DNA of 64,000 nt from Lepus europaeus. Its lineage: Eukaryota; Chordata; Mammalia; Lagomorpha; Leporidae. The DNA lies in the NCBI RefSeq assembly GCF_033115175.1, contig NC_084847.1, positions 50,973,612 to 51,037,611 of the forward strand, read 5' to 3'. The stretch's first letter is position 1, and every line of letters begins with the position of its first letter. Both the position numbers and the translations under genes were made by a program. Positions 63,816 through 64,000 of this stretch are shown here, piece by piece. The notes below the pieces were generated by a model. That model was not told where the DNA came from, did not search any database, and saw nothing but the letters and a program-made list of their open reading frames with translations.

Positions 63816-64000
63816 CCCACAAACCTTGGGCTGCACACACACCCACGACACACGCGACAGCCCCAGCCCGGCCCCGTCTGCCCGAGACGCGTGGCTGTGC
63901 CAGGGGCCCGGCGGCCGATCTGGCTGCCTTCCTGGGGCAGGGCCACTTCCTGGTGCCCTGGGACGGGCAGAACCCGCCCAGCGCTGGGGCAGGCCCTCCC

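Overview
The window is mammalian nuclear DNA, almost certainly European rabbit (Oryctolagus cuniculus). It is GC-rich and holds more than 60 tRNA-derived C-repeat SINEs of the kind that dominate lagomorph genomes. I use two working labels for them. 'ATAA-tailed' copies end in AAATAAATAAATCTT. 'A-tailed' copies begin GGCCGGCGCCG, carry the TGACAGGCAGAGTGGACAG head and end in pure poly(A). I assign no Repbase names. Older MIR-like and antisense L1 3' fragments are also present. Three protein-coding genes can be read exon by exon. Their order and orientation match the Williams-Beuren segment of human 7q11.23 (CLIP2-RFC2-LAT2), displayed in reverse. Layout: (1) About 1-12,950, minus strand, is the 5' part of CLIP2: its first coding exon at 2774-2918, a long intron, and a CpG island with a candidate non-coding first exon at about 12.65-12.95 kb. 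All later CLIP2 exons lie beyond the left edge. (2) About 13.1-41.4 kb is intergenic and SINE-packed, with a few repeat-free islands (17.1-17.3, 30.3-31.1, 31.5-32.0 kb) that could be regulatory. (3) 41.4-55.4 kb, plus strand, is the complete RFC2 gene: CpG-island promoter, 11 coding exons (1041 nt, 346 residues), all GT-AG introns, and a poly(A) signal at 55,377. (4) 55.4-59.4 kb is the gap between two convergent genes and contains a decayed second copy of the RFC2 3' UTR. (5) 59.4-63.04 kb, minus strand, is the complete LAT2 coding region: 11 coding exons (633 nt, 210 residues). Its 5' non-coding exon(s) lie to the right. The genes form no operon or joint pathway. CLIP2 is a microtubule plus-end linker, RFC2 is the small ATPase subunit of the PCNA clamp loader, and LAT2 is a membrane adaptor in immune-receptor signalling. 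They are neighbours by ancestral synteny. No CRISPR, phage or bacterial element is present, and I found no new biological system. The points most worth checking are local: a duplicated RFC2 3' UTR, triplet repeats inside CLIP2 and LAT2 coding exons, a minisatellite next to a LAT2 splice acceptor, lineage differences in LAT2 tyrosines, antisense A-tailed SINEs that present splice sites inside RFC2, and a large SINE palindrome. Comparisons with human or mouse proteins rest on my recollection of those families, not on a search.
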